Assembly: GCF_030679875.1 (NCBI RefSeq)
Contig: NZ_JAUXSP010000019.1
Location: 372,001 to 436,000, forward strand
Source: Phenylobacterium sp.
Lineage (GTDB): Bacteria; Pseudomonadota; Alphaproteobacteria; Caulobacterales; Caulobacteraceae
DNA: 64,000 nucleotides
Direction: 5' to 3'
How positions within the stretch are numbered: the first letter of the stretch is position 1; the number at the start of each line of letters is the position of its first letter. The notes beneath the pieces were generated by a model. It saw only the letters and a list, made by a program, of their open reading frames with translations. It was not told the origin of the DNA and made no database searches. The translations under genes and the position numbers were made by a program. This document shows, piece after piece, positions 23,843 to 32,405 of the stretch.

Positions 23843-26641
23843 GTGAACGCCCTTGCCCCCGCCCTTGATCTGGCGCCTGCCCTTGTGGTCCTGCCGGGCC
23901 CCCGCGCCGGCGCGGCTGACGCCGAGCGGGCCGAGGCCCTTCGGGCGCCCGACGCCCGGGACCTGTTCGAGCGCGGACCGGTTCTGGTGGCCCATGCGGC
24001 CATGACGGCGCGCCGGCTGGCGCTCAATCCGCCGCCCCGCAGCCCGCGCACCTTCGACGCCCTGGAGCTATTCGCCTTCGTTCGGCCGGCCAAGTTCTGC
24101 GCGCCCTCGGCCGCCGGTCTCGCCCAGACGCTCGGTCTGCCCGAGCCCAAGGGCGCGCCGGCCCAGGCCCGGGCCCTGCGCCAGGCCTGTCTGCTGCTGC
24201 TGGAGGAACTGGCCCGCACCCCGCAACCCAATCGGGAGGAGGCCCTGGCCCAGGCTGAGACCCTGGCGCGGGCCGGTTGGTCCTGGGGCTCAGCAGTGAT
24301 CGGCGCCCTGCGCTCGGCGCCGGTGGGCAACGCCTTTCGGGGCTCAGGCCTCGACGTCTGGAGCCGGATTGTCGAGTGGGAGGATCAGGCGCCCCCCGGG
24401 GAGGCCGGCTCGCGCCCCATCCAGGGCGCGGAGGCCGCCCAGCGGTTGTCGGAACTGCTGCACCGGGCTGGCCTGGACGAGGCCCGTCCCGCCCAGGCGG
24501 AGTTCGCTTCGGAGGCCGCCTACGCCTTTCAGCCCCGAGAGAAAGAGGGCGAGCCGCGCATGATGCTGGCCGAGGCCGGCACCGGCATCGGCAAGACCAT
24601 GGGCTATCTCGCGCCCGCCTCGCTCTGGGCCGAGGCCAATGGGCCGGCAGTCTGGGTCTCGACCTATACCCGCGCCCTGCAGCGGCAGATCGAGCGCGAG
24701 AGCCATGCCATCTATCCCGATGAGAAGGTCCGCGCCCGCAAGGCGGTGGTCCGCAAGGGCCGGGAAAACTATCTCTGCCTGCTGAACCTGCAGGATGCGG
24801 TCAACGCCGCCCAGCTCGGCAATGGCGACCTGGTCGGCCTGGCGCTGGCCGCCCGGTGGGCCAGGGCGACGCGGGACGGGGACATGACCGGCGGCGACTT
24901 CCCGGCCTGGCTGCCGACCCTGTTTGGCCTGCCGACCCCGATGCAGGCCTCGGCCGCCAATCTGGTGGACCGCCGGGGCGAGTGCGTCCATGCCGGCTGC
25001 CAGCACTACCGGACCTGCTTTGTTGAAAAGGCCATCCGTGGATCGCGCCGCGCCGATCTGGTGATCGCCAACCATGCGCTGGTCCTGACCCAGGCGGCCT
25101 TTGACGGCGCCCGCGCCGCCCGCGGCTCCAAGGCCGACAGCGAGACCGCGCACCTGAAGCGCCTAGTGTTCGACGAGGGCCACCACCTGTTCGAGGCCGC
25201 CGACAGCGCGTTCTCCGCCGCCATTTCCGGCGCCGAGTCCGCCGAACTGCGCCGCTGGCTGCGCGGGCCAGAAGGACGTGGCCGCCGGGGGCGGGGGCTG
25301 GAGGCCCGGTTGATGGATGTGCTGGGCGACGCCGATGAGGCCAAGCGCGCCTTGCTGGACGCCCTGCACGCCGCCGCGGCCCTGCCGGGCGAGGGCTGGT
25401 CGGGGCGCGTGGCGCCCGCCACAGGCGAGGTGAATCCCATCGGCGCCATCGAGGCCTTTCTGGTCGCCGTGCTCGAGCAGCTTCGCGCCCGGGCTGCGCC
25501 ATCTGAAGTCGGCATGGAATGCGCCGCGCGCCCGGCGCTCGACCTGGTCCGCGACACCGCCCGGGAGGCGGCTGCGGCGCTGGCCCGCATCGAAGCGCCC
25601 CTGCTGGCGCTCGCCCGCCACCTGGAGGACCTGCTGGACGCGGAGGCCGCGACGCTCGGTCCCAGCGAACGGGCGCGGATCGAAGGGGCCCTGCGGGGGC
25701 TGGACCGGCGGGCGCGGATGACCCTGCCAGCCTGGCGCTCCATGCTGCGGGCCATCGACGAGGACGCCGAGGATGACCCGGACTTCGTCGACTGGTTCGA
25801 CGCCACCTTCCTCTATGGCCGTGTGGTCGACGCCGCCTGCCGCAGGCATTGGGTCGATCCCACCGAGCCCCTGACCAACGCCGTCATCGCCCCGGCCCAC
25901 GGGGTGCTTGTGACCAGCGCCACCCTGGCCGACCCGGGCCTCGATGATCCCTTCGCGCTGGCCGAGATGCGCACTGGCGCGGCGCGCCTGCCCGACCGGC
26001 CAAAGACGCTGAAGCTCGCCTCGCCCTTCGACTACGCCGCCAATGCCCGGGCCTTCGTGGTCACCGATGTGGGCAAGGATGATCCCCGCCAGGTGGCCGC
26101 GGCCATGCGTGAGCTGTTCCTGGCGGCCGGCGGCGGCGGCCTTGGCCTGTTCACCGCCATCCGCCGCCTGCGGGCGGTCCATGAGCGCATCGCAGGTCCC
26201 CTGGCCGACAAGGGCCTGGCCCTCTACGCCCAGCATGCCGACGGCCTTGAGGTCGGCGCCCTGGTGGACATCTTCCGCGCTGAGGAGGACGCCTGCCTGC
26301 TGGGCACCGACGCCGTGCGCGACGGGGTCGATGTGCCCGGTCGGTCCCTGCGCCTGCTGGTCTTCGACCGCGTGCCGTGGCCCAGACCCGACATCCTGCA
26401 CAAGGCTCGCCGGGTCCGCTTTGGCGGCAAGGGCTATGACGACTCCATCGCCCGCGGCCGCATCGCCCAGGCCTTCGGCCGCCTGATCCGCCGCGCCGAC
26501 GACAAGGGGGTCTTCGTCATGCTCGACGCCGCCGCCCCCACCCGCCTGTTCTCCAGCCTCCCGCCGGGCGTGGAGATCCAGCGCCTGGGCCTGGTGGAGG
26601 CCATCGAGGCGACGGCTGAGTTTTTGAAGGCTGAGAGCTGA
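23843..26641 (+). CDS. DinG/Rad3-type iron-sulfur DNA helicase
   Basis: A 932-residue XPD/DinG-family superfamily 2 helicase. Walker A reads AEAGTGIGKTMGYLAP near residue 246 and the Walker B box is DEGHH near 445. Four cysteines between them (in ENYLCL, GECVHAGC and YRTC, spanning about residues 308-392) match the XPD/DinG 4Fe-4S cluster. The motif VI region QAFGRLIRRADDKGVF lies near residue 880. The GTG at 23843 is supported by AGGAG seven bases upstream; a longer frame starting at 23717 would overlap the divergent Lhr gene and is rejected. Likely 5'-3' helicase in repair of R-loops or forks. Confidence 0.92.
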   Translation: MNALAPALDLAPALVVLPGPRAGAADAERAEALRAPDARDLFERGPVLVAHAAMTARRLALNPPPRSPRTFDALELFAFVRPAKFCAPSAAGLAQTLGLPEPKGAPAQARALRQACLLLLEELARTPQPNREEALAQAETLARAGWSWGSAVIGALRSAPVGNAFRGSGLDVWSRIVEWEDQAPPGEAGSRPIQGAEAAQRLSELLHRAGLDEARPAQAEFASEAAYAFQPREKEGEPRMMLAEAGTGIGKTMGYLAPASLWAEANGPAVWVSTYTRALQRQIERESHAIYPDEKVRARKAVVRKGRENYLCLLNLQDAVNAAQLGNGDLVGLALAARWARATRDGDMTGGDFPAWLPTLFGLPTPMQASAANLVDRRGECVHAGCQHYRTCFVEKAIRGSRRADLVIANHALVLTQAAFDGARAARGSKADSETAHLKRLVFDEGHHLFEAADSAFSAAISGAESAELRRWLRGPEGRGRRGRGLEARLMDVLGDADEAKRALLDALHAAAALPGEGWSGRVAPATGEVNPIGAIEAFLVAVLEQLRARAAPSEVGMECAARPALDLVRDTAREAAAALARIEAPLLALARHLEDLLDAEAATLGPSERARIEGALRGLDRRARMTLPAWRSMLRAIDEDAEDDPDFVDWFDATFLYGRVVDAACRRHWVDPTEPLTNAVIAPAHGVLVTSATLADPGLDDPFALAEMRTGAARLPDRPKTLKLASPFDYAANARAFVVTDVGKDDPRQVAAAMRELFLAAGGGGLGLFTAIRRLRAVHERIAGPLADKGLALYAQHADGLEVGALVDIFRAEEDACLLGTDAVRDGVDVPGRSLRLLVFDRVPWPRPDILHKARRVRFGGKGYDDSIARGRIAQAFGRLIRRADDKGVFVMLDAAAPTRLFSSLPPGVEIQRLGLVEAIEATAEFLKAES

Positions 26642-26650
26642 GACCCTGAG

Positions 26651-26683
26651 CCGTCATGCTGGGCACAGTGCCCAGCATGACGG
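26651..26683. repeat. 33-bp perfect palindrome
   Basis: 15-bp arms (26651-26665 and 26669-26683) are perfect inverted repeats around CAG. It sits between the convergent helicase and SMR genes. No T run follows on either strand, so it is not a classic terminator; it resembles dispersed CGTCATGCTGGGC-type palindromes of alphaproteobacterial chromosomes. Confidence 0.85.
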
Positions 26684-26701
26684 CGGTGGGGGAGATGGCC
26701 T

Positions 26702-27031
26702 CTAAGCCGTCGCCTTGGAAAACACCTGAATCACCACCACGCCGGCCAGGATCAGGCCGATGCCGATGAGGCCGGCGGTGTCGATCTGCTGGCGGTAAAG
26801 GACCCAGGCGATGGCGGTGATCAGCACGATGCCGACGCCCGACCAGATGGCGTAGGCCAGGCCGACGGGCACGGTCCGCATGGCCTGGGACATGCACCAG
26901 AAGGCGATCCCGTAGCCGAGAGCGGTGATCACCGAGGGGGTGATGTGGCGAAATCCGTCCGAGGCCTTCAGGGCCGTGGTGGCGATCACCTCGGCGACGA
27001 TGGCGATGGAGAGCCAGGCCATGCCAGGCAT
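26702..27031 (-). CDS. small multidrug resistance (SMR) transporter
   Basis: A 109-residue four-span membrane protein of the SMR family, which exchanges protons for cationic drugs or quaternary ammonium/guanidinium compounds as a dimer. The essential membrane-embedded Glu is visible in SIAIVAEVIATTALK (about residue 14-15) and the GLAYAIWSGVGIV motif near residue 58 is typical of EmrE-like members. The ATG overlaps the stop of the prephenate dehydrogenase gene by one base, so it is probably read through from the aromatic operon despite an unrelated role. Confidence 0.93.
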   Translation of the reverse strand: MPGMAWLSIAIVAEVIATTALKASDGFRHITPSVITALGYGIAFWCMSQAMRTVPVGLAYAIWSGVGIVLITAIAWVLYRQQIDTAGLIGIGLILAGVVVIQVFSKATA

Positions 27032-27963
27032 CAGGCGCCTCGCTTGCGGCCGAAGTCGGGCTCGGCGCTCTCCTGGCCGGCCTCGATGACACCCCGACGG
27101 ATCTCCCGGGTGCGGCTGAACAGGTCATAGAGCTTGTCGCCCTCGCCCCAGCGGATGGCCCGCGACAGGGCCTGCAGGTCCTCGGTGAAGCGGCCCAGGA
27201 CCTCAAGCACCGCGTCCTTGTTGGTCAGGAAGATGTCCCGCCACATGGTCGGGTCGGACGCCGCGATACGGGTGAAGTCACGAAAGCCGCCGGCGGAATA
27301 CTTCATCACCTCGGCCCGGGTGACCTCCTCCATGTCGGCGGCGGTGCCGACGATGTTGTAGGCGATCAGGTGGGGCAGGTGGCTGGTGACGGCCAAAACG
27401 AGGTCGTGGTGCTTGTCGTCCATCTGCTCGACCTGGGCGCCGAGCGCTGTCCAGAAGTCAGCCAGGCGCTGGACGGCCTCCAGATAGGCCTCATCCTCCC
27501 GGGCCTGCGGAGTCAGGATCACCCAGCGTTGATGAAACAGCTCGGCGAAACCGGCGTCGGGCCCCGACTGCTCGGTGCCGGCGATGGGGTGGCCAGGCAC
27601 GATATGGACCGTGTCAGGCAGGACGGCGGCCAGGGCCTCGCTGACCGCAGCCTTGACCGAGCCCACATCGCTGACGATCGCGCCCGGCGAGATGGCGTGG
27701 GCGCAGGCCGCCGCCGCCTCACCGATGGCGCGCACCGGCGTGGCGAAGATGATGAGGTCAGCGCCGGCCACCGCCTCTTCGGCGCTGAGCGTCACCTCGT
27801 CGGCCAGGCCCAGCTCGGCGATCCGGGCCCGGGCGAAGGCGCTGGCGTCATGGATGACGATCTGGCGCGCGGCGCCGGACGCTCGCGCGCCCCTGGCCAG
27901 GGACGAGCCGATCAGGCCGCAGCCAATGATGGCCAGGCGGGCGAAGACGGGGTCGGCCATCAA
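27031..27963 (-). CDS. tyrA: prephenate/arogenate dehydrogenase
   Basis: NAD(P)-dependent oxidative decarboxylation of prephenate (or arogenate) in tyrosine biosynthesis. The 310-residue protein begins with a Rossmann motif, LAIIGCGLIGSSLARG near residue 9, followed by the family signature HPIAGTEQSGPDAGFAELF near 123 and the helical dimerisation domain. There is no fused chorismate mutase, which is encoded separately two genes upstream. It overlaps hisC by four bases. Cyclohexadienyl specificity (tyrC-type) is common in alphaproteobacteria and cannot be excluded. Confidence 0.94.
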   Translation of the reverse strand: MMADPVFARLAIIGCGLIGSSLARGARASGAARQIVIHDASAFARARIAELGLADEVTLSAEEAVAGADLIIFATPVRAIGEAAAACAHAISPGAIVSDVGSVKAAVSEALAAVLPDTVHIVPGHPIAGTEQSGPDAGFAELFHQRWVILTPQAREDEAYLEAVQRLADFWTALGAQVEQMDDKHHDLVLAVTSHLPHLIAYNIVGTAADMEEVTRAEVMKYSAGGFRDFTRIAASDPTMWRDIFLTNKDAVLEVLGRFTEDLQALSRAIRWGEGDKLYDLFSRTREIRRGVIEAGQESAEPDFGRKRGA

Positions 27964-29081
27964 TCGGCCTGCATGAAGTCGGCCAGGGCCTCGACCACGG
28001 CGCGGTTGTGCGCCTCAAGACCGATGGTCATGCGCAGATGGTGGGGCAGGCCGTAGCCGCCGACGCCGCGGACGATCAGGCCGCGGCTGGCGAGGAAGGC
28101 CTCGGCCGCCTGGGCGTTCTTGGGTCCCGTGGTCGGAAAGCCCACCAGGACGAAGTTGGTGGCGCTGGGCACCGGCGACAGGCCCATGCCGCCGAACTGC
28201 TGGGCGAGCCAGGGCCGCCATTGGGCGAGCAGGTCCAGGGAGGCTTTCTGGAAGTCCTTGTCGGCCAGGGCCTCCACGGCGGCCAGCTGGCCGGGGATGG
28301 TGGTGTTGAAAGGTTGGCGGATGCGGTCCAGCGCGCTGATCATCTCGGCCGGCCCATAGGCCCAGCCCACCCGCAGGGTGGCCAGGCCGTGCAGCTTGGA
28401 GAAGGTGCGGGTGACGATGACATTGTCGCTGGTGCGCGCGAGATCGGTCCCGTCCTCGAAGGCCGGATCATCGACGAACTCGGCATAGGCGCCGTCCAGC
28501 ACCAGGACCACGCTCTTGGGCAGGGCGGCATGCAGGCGACGGATTTCCTCACCGCCGATATAGGTGCCGGTGGGATTGCCGGGATTGGCGATGAAGACCA
28601 ACCGCGTGCGGTCGTTCACCAGCTTCAGGAGCTCGTCCACATCGACGCGGTAGTCCAGTTCGGGCGCGCTCAGGACCTCGGCCTGGCAGGCCCGCGCGCC
28701 GATGGCGTAGGCGCCGAAGGCGAACTCGCCTTGGACGATGTTGTCGCCGGGCTCCAGATAGACTTGGCAGAGCATGTGGAAGATCTCGTCCGAGCCGCAG
28801 CCGAAGATCAGCTGCTCGGGCTCCAGGCGGAACTCCGCGGCGATGGCCTGGCGCAGCGGGGTGGCGCGGCTGTCGGGATAGATGTGCAACTGGTCGATGG
28901 CGCCGGCATAGGCGGCCTTGGCCTTGGGGCTGCAGCCCAGGACGTTCTCATTGGCCGACAGCTTCAGCGGATGCTCGATCCCGTCGACCTTGGCCTTACC
29001 GGGGACGTAGGCCGAGATATCGAGGATGCCCGGCTTGGGAACCGGGCGGTCGGCGGCGGCGCGATCGGAGGACTGGGACAT
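27960..29081 (-). CDS. hisC: histidinol-phosphate/aromatic aminotransferase
   Basis: PLP enzyme of fold type I, 373 residues. Recognisable are LKLSANENVLGCSPKA near residue 43, NPGNPTGTYI near 167 and the PLP-lysine segment TRTFSKLHGLATLRVGWAYG near 222. Its place between chorismate mutase and prephenate dehydrogenase suggests use on phenylpyruvate/hydroxyphenylpyruvate or prephenate as well as, or instead of, histidinol phosphate. The ATG at 29081 gives the normal N-terminus; the longer frame to 29273 reads across the gap into the mutase gene. Confidence 0.93.
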   Translation of the reverse strand: MSQSSDRAAADRPVPKPGILDISAYVPGKAKVDGIEHPLKLSANENVLGCSPKAKAAYAGAIDQLHIYPDSRATPLRQAIAAEFRLEPEQLIFGCGSDEIFHMLCQVYLEPGDNIVQGEFAFGAYAIGARACQAEVLSAPELDYRVDVDELLKLVNDRTRLVFIANPGNPTGTYIGGEEIRRLHAALPKSVVLVLDGAYAEFVDDPAFEDGTDLARTSDNVIVTRTFSKLHGLATLRVGWAYGPAEMISALDRIRQPFNTTIPGQLAAVEALADKDFQKASLDLLAQWRPWLAQQFGGMGLSPVPSATNFVLVGFPTTGPKNAQAAEAFLASRGLIVRGVGGYGLPHHLRMTIGLEAHNRAVVEALADFMQAD

Positions 29082-29118
29082 GGGAGGGCCTGGGTTTGGA
29101 CGTATCAGGCCCTGGCTC

Positions 29119-29928
29119 TTACACGTCGAACGGTTCCGGCGCAGCCCCGATGACGCCGCTGAGCCGACCCGGCGCCCGGGCCAGCCGCTCATCATTGGCC
29201 TGATAATAGCCCGCCAGGGTGAAGAGCTTGAGGCCACCGGCCTCGCTGAGCAGTTCAGCGGCGACGCCATCACGGCTCAGGGTCTCGGCGACCTTGGTTG
29301 AGGAGCCGGGCGCATCGGTGACCCACAGGGTGATGTCGGCCCCGGTGGGCTCGACCTCGACCTCGGCGAAGGCCAGCGCCGAGGGCGGACCCCAGACGTT
29401 GAGGCAGGGCAGGACGGCGAACACCTTGAGCTTCGGCTCGGCCAGCAGACGGCCCCACCAGGCGGTCTCGCCGCTCAGCATGGCCACGCCGACGCCGCCC
29501 TTGAGCTTGGCGGCGGCGAGGGCCTCTTCCGGCTTCTGGGTCATGCGCAGGGCCGGAGCCGCGCCAAACCGCAGCCGCGCCAGTTCCAAAGCCCGGGCCG
29601 GCGTCGGGCCGCCCCAGACGGTCAGGGCGAAGGGCCCCTGCAGGGCCAGGCTCTGGCCCATCATTTCGCGCCAGATGCGAACGACCAGGGCGTCGCTGGC
29701 TCCAGTCCGTGGCATGGCCAGCAGTCGGCGCAGGATTTCGGTCTCCCGGCCCGGGCGCAGACCGAAGCGGTCGGCCTGGCCGGCGGCGGCCTTGGCGGCG
29801 GCCACCTGCTTGCCCAGCGCCGTGCGCTCATCCAGCAGCGCCAGCAGACCTGCGTCGATCTCGTCGATGCGCGCCCGCACGGCGTCCAGAGCGACTGGCG
29901 AAGGCGCGGCTTGCGGGGCGTCGGCCAT
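29119..29928 (-). CDS. chorismate mutase with extra C-terminal domain
   Basis: The N-terminal 90 residues form an AroQ-type chorismate mutase helix bundle (VRARIDEIDAGLLALLDERT near 18; LRPGRETEILRRLL near 57), converting chorismate to prephenate. The remaining 170 residues (for example GGVGVAMLSGETAWWGRLL near 143 and a repeated ACT-like stretch near 185-225) look like a strongly diverged prephenate-dehydratase-like module; I cannot find the dehydratase TRF catalytic motif, so activity there is doubtful and a regulatory role is possible. First gene of the mutase-hisC-tyrA-SMR operon; 37 bases precede hisC. Confidence 0.85.
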   Translation of the reverse strand: MADAPQAAPSPVALDAVRARIDEIDAGLLALLDERTALGKQVAAAKAAAGQADRFGLRPGRETEILRRLLAMPRTGASDALVVRIWREMMGQSLALQGPFALTVWGGPTPARALELARLRFGAAPALRMTQKPEEALAAAKLKGGVGVAMLSGETAWWGRLLAEPKLKVFAVLPCLNVWGPPSALAFAEVEVEPTGADITLWVTDAPGSSTKVAETLSRDGVAAELLSEAGGLKLFTLAGYYQANDERLARAPGRLSGVIGAAPEPFDV

Positions 29929-30025
29929 TTCTATTCCCGAAACGAAAGCCGCGACCTAAGTCATTGCGTGAGAGGGCGCAATAGGGCCGGCTGACGCAAT
30001 AAAGTTGCAGGCGAAACCATCGACC

Positions 30026-31060
30026 TCAATAGACCCGGGGCGCTGGCCCGATGGCCACCGGCCCCAGGGTCGTCTGGCCCGCCTGGAAGGTGATGGCGGC
30101 CTGGGCCACATTGTCAGCCCCCTGCCGAGCGGCGGCCACGGCGGCTGCGGTGTCAGCTGTTTCAGGGGGCAGAACGCCACCGGCGCCGAGGGCGGCCAGG
30201 GCCTCTGGCGCCTGACGCAGGGTGACGTCCAGGGTCCCGCGCAAGCGACCGTCGGGGCCGACGAACAATTGCCCCCGATTGACGCCGATCACCGCCTCGC
30301 CAGCGGTCAGGCCGGCCTCACGGACCTGGGCCATGCCGCCAGCCTGGCTCCAGTTGCGAACCGCCTGGGGCCAGTCGGCGCCCTCAAACGCGCTCATCTG
30401 GGTCAGCAGGGTGTCCCATTTGAGATCGATGTCGCCGTCCTGGGCGATGCGGGCGAACAGGCCGCTCATCTGCGCCTGGCCATCCTCGACCTCCAGGAAC
30501 AGGGCCCCCTGATCTTCAGGGCCAGGTCGCAGGTGGAAGGCCACCTTCTGCGCCCGCGACAGGGCGAAGGGCTGGGCGCCCGGGGTGGGCGTGAAAATGA
30601 GCTCGCGCCCCTCGAAATCGAAGCGCGGCGGCTTTGCGCCGACATCCCCCAGGCTGGCGCGCAGCAATGCGCCGGACACCTGCACCGACCCCGACTGCGG
30701 CCGGGTGAAGGTCAGGCCATCGGGTGCGGCGAAGATCCAGCGGCCGAGCGCATGCATATAGGCCTCTGACTCCAGGCGTGGCGTGGCCAGCGCCCAGCCC
30801 GAGGGCTCACGGATCACCGCGTCGGTCAGGGTGACGTTGAGGCGGAAGGGATAGCCGCCGATGCTGCGCGTCCCCCAACTGACCTCATAGCCCGCGCTGC
30901 GCAGGGCCTCGGCGGTGGCGTCCATGCGGTCGCCGGTCTGGATGCGGGTCCAGAACCAGAATCCGCTCCAGACGATCATCGCCAGGATCAGGAGGGCGAA
31001 GGGCAGGACTAGGCCCAGGCGGCGGGGTTTGCGAGCGGGCGCGGTATCGGGCACAGACAT
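30026..31060 (-). CDS. DUF2125-domain membrane-anchored protein
   Basis: A 344-residue protein with a short basic N-terminus, one membrane span at about residues 15-33, and a periplasmic DUF2125 domain characterised by YEVSWGTRSIGGYPFRLNVT near residue 57. Function is unknown; these alphaproteobacterial proteins are thought to reside in the periplasm. Its start codon lies in a CATG that is also a possible ATG on the opposite strand for the ChaC-like gene. It is separated by 97 bp from the mutase operon downstream and is probably transcribed on its own. Confidence 0.88.
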   Translation of the reverse strand: MSVPDTAPARKPRRLGLVLPFALLILAMIVWSGFWFWTRIQTGDRMDATAEALRSAGYEVSWGTRSIGGYPFRLNVTLTDAVIREPSGWALATPRLESEAYMHALGRWIFAAPDGLTFTRPQSGSVQVSGALLRASLGDVGAKPPRFDFEGRELIFTPTPGAQPFALSRAQKVAFHLRPGPEDQGALFLEVEDGQAQMSGLFARIAQDGDIDLKWDTLLTQMSAFEGADWPQAVRNWSQAGGMAQVREAGLTAGEAVIGVNRGQLFVGPDGRLRGTLDVTLRQAPEALAALGAGGVLPPETADTAAAVAAARQGADNVAQAAITFQAGQTTLGPVAIGPAPRVY

Positions 31061-31097
31061 GGAGGGCTTTGCAGGCTTTTCTTCTGACGGATCGGGA

Positions 31098-31646
31098 ATG
31101 TCGGGCGGCGAGGGGCGGTGGGTGTTTGGCTATGGGTCGCTCATGTGGCGGCCAGGCTTCAGCTTTGTCGAGCGCTCGAGCGCCATCCTACACGGCCGCC
31201 GCCGGGCCTTCTGCATCTATTCGGTCCATCACCGGGGCACCTATGAGCGCCCGGGCCTGGTGCTGGGCCTGGCGCCTGGCGGGGCGGTCAGGGGCGCGGC
31301 CTACCGCGTGGCCGAGGCCGACTGGCCCGAGGTCTATGCCTATCTGATGGAGCGAGAACAGCCCACCGAGACCTATGTGGAGGCCAGGCGGCCCGTGCGG
31401 CTGGCTGATGGTCGGCGCGTGGAGAGCCTCGTCTTCCTCTCTGACGTCGGCCATCCTCAGTGGGCTGGCGCCCTGTCCCTGGAGCGTCAGGCGGAGCTGA
31501 TCACCGGCGCGGTCGGACTGTCGGGTCCCAATGAGGCGTATCTTCGAGACCTTGTGGGCCATCTCCGCGACGAGGGCGTGCGCGACCGGGCCATGGAAGA
31601 CCTGCTGACCCGCGTGGAGCGTCAGGCCGCGGGGGCGCTCGCCTAG
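31098..31646 (+). CDS. ChaC-like glutathione-specific gamma-glutamylcyclotransferase
   Basis: A 182-residue cytosolic enzyme with the ChaC signature WVFGYGSLMWRPGF near residue 7, where the GYGS loop binds the gamma-glutamyl group, and the catalytic Glu expected in LMEREQPTETY near residue 87. Family enzymes cleave glutathione to 5-oxoproline and Cys-Gly. I chose the ATG at 31098, leaving 37 bp to the divergent DUF2125 gene; an ATG at 31059 would make the two start codons overlap. Its stop overlaps that of the convergent plsC by four bases. Confidence 0.9.
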   Translation: MSGGEGRWVFGYGSLMWRPGFSFVERSSAILHGRRRAFCIYSVHHRGTYERPGLVLGLAPGGAVRGAAYRVAEADWPEVYAYLMEREQPTETYVEARRPVRLADGRRVESLVFLSDVGHPQWAGALSLERQAELITGAVGLSGPNEAYLRDLVGHLRDEGVRDRAMEDLLTRVERQAAGALA

Positions 31647-32347
31647 AGCTCCAGCAGCCTCATCGACGCGCTCTCGATCCGCTCCTCCAGGGTGCGCATG
31701 AACTCGGCGCGCTTGAGGCCGGGTGGGATGGGCTCCAGGTACTCGAAGACGATGACGCCGGGTTTGCGCAGGAAGCCGTGCTTGGGCCAGTGGACGCCGG
31801 AATTGGTGGCGACCGGATGCACCGGCAGGTTCAGTTCCCGATAGAGGGCCGCGATGCCGGGCTTGTAGCTGCCTCGCACGCCGGGTTCGCCGCGGGTGCC
31901 TTCGGGGAAGATCACCAGCTGCCGGTCTTCCTGCAGGCGCTCTTGGGTGTCGCGCACCAGCTTCTTCAGCGCCGCGGCCTGGGCTTCGCGGTCGACCACA
32001 ATCATGCCCGCCTTCTGGGCGTACCAGCCGAAGAACGGAATCCACATCAGCTCCTTCTTCAGCACGAAACAGGAATCCGGCAGCCAGGCGAACTGGGCGA
32101 AGACGTCGAACATGCACTGGTGCTTGGGCGCCACCAGGGCCTTGCCCTTTGGCACGTGTTCCAGGCCCCGGACCTCGACCCGGATGTCGCAGATGCGCAG
32201 GAGGCCGATAACCCCGTAGCTCCAGACCTCCAGCGCCCGGAGGACCCAGGTCCGTGGGGCCAGCAGCAGGGGGGTGATCAGGATCGCCACGCTGGCCGAC
32301 CAAAGATAGAAGAGCGCCACGAAGAGCAGCGAGCGCAGAGCCGTCAT
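31643..32347 (-). CDS. plsC: 1-acyl-sn-glycerol-3-phosphate acyltransferase
   Basis: Membrane-bound acyltransferase that converts lysophosphatidate to phosphatidate. The 234-residue protein has two N-terminal hydrophobic stretches, the catalytic H-x4-D motif as KHQCMFD near residue 80 and the phosphate-binding FPEGTRGEPG near 144. The ATG at 32347 is chosen over a frame extending to 32440. Last gene of the ftsE-ftsX-ydcF-plsC block with a 58-bp gap upstream. Link to cell division is by context only. Confidence 0.93.
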   Translation of the reverse strand: MTALRSLLFVALFYLWSASVAILITPLLLAPRTWVLRALEVWSYGVIGLLRICDIRVEVRGLEHVPKGKALVAPKHQCMFDVFAQFAWLPDSCFVLKKELMWIPFFGWYAQKAGMIVVDREAQAAALKKLVRDTQERLQEDRQLVIFPEGTRGEPGVRGSYKPGIAALYRELNLPVHPVATNSGVHWPKHGFLRKPGVIVFEYLEPIPPGLKRAEFMRTLEERIESASMRLLEL

Positions 32348-32405
32348 GGCATGCCTCTTTCTTGCATTGACCTGGATCCCTGGATTGGCGCGCCGCGTCG
32401 GAAGA

